Assembly: GCF_030272615.1 (NCBI RefSeq)
Contig: NC_081406.1
Span: 211,892,997-211,952,996, forward strand
Reading direction: 5' to 3'
Length of the DNA stretch: 60,000 nt
Source: Cryptomeria japonica
Taxonomy: Eukaryota; Streptophyta; Pinopsida; Cupressales; Cupressaceae
Position numbers and translations under genes: made by a program. The notes beneath the pieces were generated by a model. It was not told where the DNA came from. It made no database searches and saw only the letters and a list, made by a program, of their open reading frames with translations. Shown piece after piece: positions 57,601 through 60,000 of this stretch (position 1 is the first letter of the stretch; each line of letters starts with the position of its first letter).

Positions 57601-57968
57601 AGGCATACATAATCACCTTCAAGACGCCCTATGATTCCTTCACCACATATGGGCAAACCATTCACCAGTTTCAACTCTAGACTGCAAGAATAGAGTTAGA
57701 GATCAGCAACCGCACAAGAGATTTGCATAAACTTCAACTAGTTTTACTACCAAGACTGCAAATAATTCAGAAATTCTATCTCAATCTGGATGCCTTAACG
57801 TTCACTCAAGAGATGGGTACCTTGGATGCCATGGAAGAACATGTATCCCAGATGAAAATGGAAAGTGAGGTTGCTACCTCATTGCTTGAGTCATGGTTCT
57901 TATCCATGAAGATATTTATGCAGGACTTTAAATCAGTTTTTGATAAGTTTCACTCTTTATTGTCATAA
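54656..57968 (+). pseudogene. Element C envelope-like ORF (about 1,100 codons), broken
   Basis: It starts MASTSHSSS at 54656. The N-terminal domain (54656-55391, frameshift near 55115) has ILSRVYGDKIYLEW, APEAIHVVTGF, then INTIKNNLVKYACMVIGY and a further helical part ending near 55530; it resembles the 'putative plant transposon protein' domain found in Sirevirus envelope-like proteins (pattern only). The middle (55530-56204) has MGYEVMYDMLDGYAS and a Lys/Thr-rich linker. A frame change near 56210 leads to a helical part (56216-56620), then a Lys/Glu coiled coil (56630-57085) and a C-terminal helical part (57102-57968) with TAGs at 57474, 57573, 57600 and 57678. No signal peptide or clear membrane segment. 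Pieces in the same order occur in B. Confidence 0.65.
56630..57085 (+). repeat. Purine-rich (GAA/GAG/AAG) tract within the envelope-like ORF
   Basis: Roughly 450 bp with almost only purines on the plus strand, made of degenerate GAAGAGGAGAAG units. It codes a Lys/Glu/Gln coiled coil. The minus strand stays open as Ser/Phe/Leu-rich frames, which are artefacts. Frame slips near 56818 and beyond point to replication slippage. Confidence 0.85.
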
Positions 57969-58245
57969 ACACTTATTATTTTTTATAATATGAACAGGGG
58001 TTATTCAGTTGTACTTTGTCATTGTTGGCAAAGGGGGAGTAGTATTCTGTATTTAAAATTTTCATGCATGTTATGTATACTTTCATGTTTATCTCAGTAA
58101 GGGAGTAGTATACATTGTATTTTCTGCAAAAGGGATAGTGTATATGCTTAGGGGGAGTAATTTTGATTATGGCATATTTTTGTTGTAAAACACTTAGATG
58201 TCAAAAATTTTCCTAAGTGTTGCCATCAATGCCAAAGGGGGAGAT
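57969..58245 (+). other. Element C 3' UTR with repeated polypurine tracts
   Basis: The true tract CAAAGGGGGAGAT (58233-58245) touches the 3' LTR. Upstream copies: CAAAGGGGGAGTAG (58029-58042), TAAGGGAGTAG (58098-58108), AAAAGGGATAG (58128-58138) and TTAGGGGGAGTAA (58148-58160). Repeated tracts before the 3' LTR are a known Sirevirus trait. Confidence 0.82.
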
Positions 58246-59459
58246 TGTTGGCATTTTTGATAGTGATGTTGTGATTGTCATTGATGGACACACACTTTCT
58301 TTGACATCACTTTTTGTATGTATGAGTTATGCTCAACCGATATTTGTTCCAACTGGTATTATGTGTTATAGTCTTTAGACTATCAGTGTTTTGCAGAAAG
58401 TGTTTACCGATCTCAATTGGTATGAAGACCCGAGCGGAATGAAGACCTCAAGCAGTTCAAGGATCTCAAGCGAAATGAAGGAACTAAAGCGGTAGTTATC
58501 ATTTTCCCAGTCTTCAATTTTTGTCAACCGGTAATCAGTTTAATATATGAACCGATATTACTCTGTGATGAGTTTTCAACCAGTAATTGGTAAAGTTGTA
58601 TGAACCGGTAATACTTTGTGATGAGTTACCAACCGGTATTTTGTGATGAGTTACCATCCACTAACACTTTGATGGTGATTTTGTGTCATGTTACCAAATG
58701 TGTCTAGATGCAATGAACCTAGGAACTTGCAATATAATCCTATTGGACCGACATGAAATCAGATTCCTTTTTAAGAACATCATGTCTAGGGTTTTAGATG
58801 AGAGAGTTGGTTAGGATTTTTTGGTGGTTGATGAGTTTTTGTATGTGCGATCTTAAAAGAGAAGATCAAGTCTGTGTGCAGTAACAAAGTGTAGAGTTAT
58901 TGAAGACTAAAGTAATGCTGAAATGCATTAGCAATGAGCTATCATGGATCTAACGAAGCTGACTATTCTATTTGCTAGATCATTCACTTGTTAATTACTC
59001 ACATCTTTGACAAGTTTGAAACCCTTAATCGGGTATGCTTAGAAAATCCTTTGTAAATCCTCTAACAAGGTGGTTCACAACTGTGGATCTGAAATCATCT
59101 CACAAGGTAGTCTTTAACCGGACTTATCTCCTAATAGAGATTGAGATTCCTAATAGGATCTGTTCTGGTGAAGAACATTATATGATCTTAATCGGTCTGG
59201 TTACTATTCTACAGATAGTTACTTATGAGTTTCATCTCACCGTGGTTTTCCCATTTGGGTTTCCACGTCAAAATCTCTTGTGTTATGGTGATTGTGCTTC
59301 TATGGGTGAATGCCTTATTTGTTGTTTGGTTTGCATTTGTGTTAACCGGTTTGTTAGTAAAACTGTTATACCGGTTTACTGCTAAACTGTTTAAGTGTTT
59401 GAGTTTAGTAATTTTTGGTATACTAATTCACCCCCCCCCCCCCCTCTTAGTATTCATCA
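58246..59459 (+). repeat. Element C 3' LTR
   Basis: It matches the 5' LTR throughout with scattered changes. It ends TAGTATTCATCA, followed by the TGTCA duplication. The U3 repeat block is at about 58552-58670 and the CACCGTGG block at 59239-59262. Confidence 0.9.
59420..59453 (+). promoter_or_regulatory. C-tract hairpin at the element C LTR 3' end
   Basis: ATACTAA (59420-59426) pairs perfectly with TTAGTAT (59447-59453) around a loop of TTCA, 14 Cs and TC. The same fold with other stem sequences is found in B, D, E and F, always a few bases before the primer site. Confidence 0.6.
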
Positions 59460-60000
59460 TGTCAAAGGTGTCATTTCCAAACCACTCAAGCATACGGTTT
59501 GTCAATTCATCTTTTAACCTTTTTTATTGGTCATTCCACCTTTTAAAGCAAAAACAAACCTATTAGATTCATAAATGAACTGAAGCTACATTTATTATAG
59601 TTCAGGAAATCGATCAAAGGAAAACTATTCTAGCAATGATATGAAATCAAAATAGTGGATTAGGGTTAGTTCACATATGATGTTCCACCTTTTACGTATG
59701 GTGGGCTCAAATATCTACAATGCAATGTCATTAATATTTTTATAAAAAATATCATTTATTGCAAAAAATTCATGGGATCATTAGTCCAAAACGAGTGATC
59801 AAAAAGTAAATTACAATTAGACTATATATAATAATAATTTTAAAGAACCTGGAACCTTTTGTATCTTTAATGGAATCATTTCTTTGTCGCTCACCACCAA
59901 TGTGGCCTACAATGTTCCTGTACTAGCAATACGAGAAGATCCAAGAAATGATAGTATATTATCAGCAATAGTCACCTCTGGCACATCCTCATGTGCATTT
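59460..60000 (-). pseudogene. Plant transposase-like gene, 5' exons (continues past the window)
   Basis: The minus-strand frame 59539-59460 reads ...RLKDELTNRMLEWFG and, with C and one TGTCA removed, runs on in frame into 51673 (KTKLLEKVGTYLKYEG). An acceptor TTTAAAAG lies at about 59540, and a TAA interrupts near 59523. A further exon, 60000 to about 59845, reads VTIADNILSFLGSS...VVSDKEMIPLKIQKVPG with one TAG at 59907; its donor is not clear. The order (PL.I..VPG, then W....K..L...F) fits the Ptta/En/Spm plant transposase domain. The 59545-59844 gap would be an intron; nothing else is seen in it. Confidence 0.55.

Larger units (their letters stand above)
51674..59459 (+). mobile_element. 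Element C: complete Sirevirus-like gag plus envelope-like element without pol
   Basis: LTRs 51674-52884 and 58246-59459 (about 1.21 kb each) flank a primer site, gag, a long envelope-like ORF and repeated purine tracts. TGTCA stands on both sides (51669-51673 and 59460-59464). Between gag (end 54214) and the next ORF (54656) only 440 bp exist, with no protease, integrase, RT or RNase H. The LTRs differ at scattered sites, so the insertion is not recent. It splits a minus-strand transposase-like gene. The shared layout with B indicates a family, not a one-off deletion. Confidence 0.88.

Overview
The window is plant nuclear DNA made almost wholly of LTR retrotransposons, nested and tandem, with no intact host gene. 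Plant origin is shown by copia primer-binding sites of the TGGTATCAGAGCC type, plant-style Ty3 and copia gag genes, and a spliced gene related to the plant Ptta/En/Spm transposase family. The very large LTRs (over 4 kb), several layers of nesting and old, decayed copies suggest a large genome, possibly a conifer or other gymnosperm; that last step is inference.

Left part (1-33031). A copia pol end with its 3' LTR (1-~1940) is followed by element A, a Ty3-type element (2012-33031) with two LTRs, decayed gag and protease, a Pro/Ser-rich region and no reverse transcriptase. Its 3' part is split by element B (8278-~31750, minus strand), a copia/Sirevirus-like element. B is in turn split by a giant-LTR element (11213-28024) arranged LTR-internal-LTR-internal-LTR. 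Its LTRs are about 4.1 kb, and each internal region carries the same acidic ORF of unknown function. Target-site duplications and resumption of the host reading frames give the order A, then B, then the giant-LTR element.

Middle part (33032-50780). An AT-rich stretch is followed by truncated copia-like elements D (34052-35787), E (35788-39255) and F (39256-~46337). E's LTR is split by another LTR-like insertion (36053-~37227). F's LTR is split by a 4.8 kb giant solo LTR (39896-44672) with a perfect TGAGT duplication. A minus-strand Ty3-type fragment H (~46340-50780) follows, with a recognisable primer site, an LTR and a 21-bp degenerate minisatellite.

Right part (50803-60000). A minus-strand, multi-exon transposase-like pseudogene (Transposase_24/Ptta-En-Spm type) is cut in two by element C (51674-59459), a complete 7.8 kb insertion with a perfect TGTCA duplication. 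C and B share one gene order: LTR, Met-tRNA primer site, coiled-coil/zinc-knuckle gag, a long envelope-like/plant-transposon-like ORF, repeated polypurine tracts, LTR. Neither shows any pol. They look like a family of gag-plus-envelope-like elements that must rely on enzymes supplied in trans. The LTR ends of B, C, D, E and F share a C-tract hairpin whose stems covary.

No tRNA, rRNA or CRISPR array was seen. Every protein-coding region listed is broken by stops or frameshifts except parts of C's gag; a large share of the stops are TAG where family conservation or a sister copy suggests CAG.
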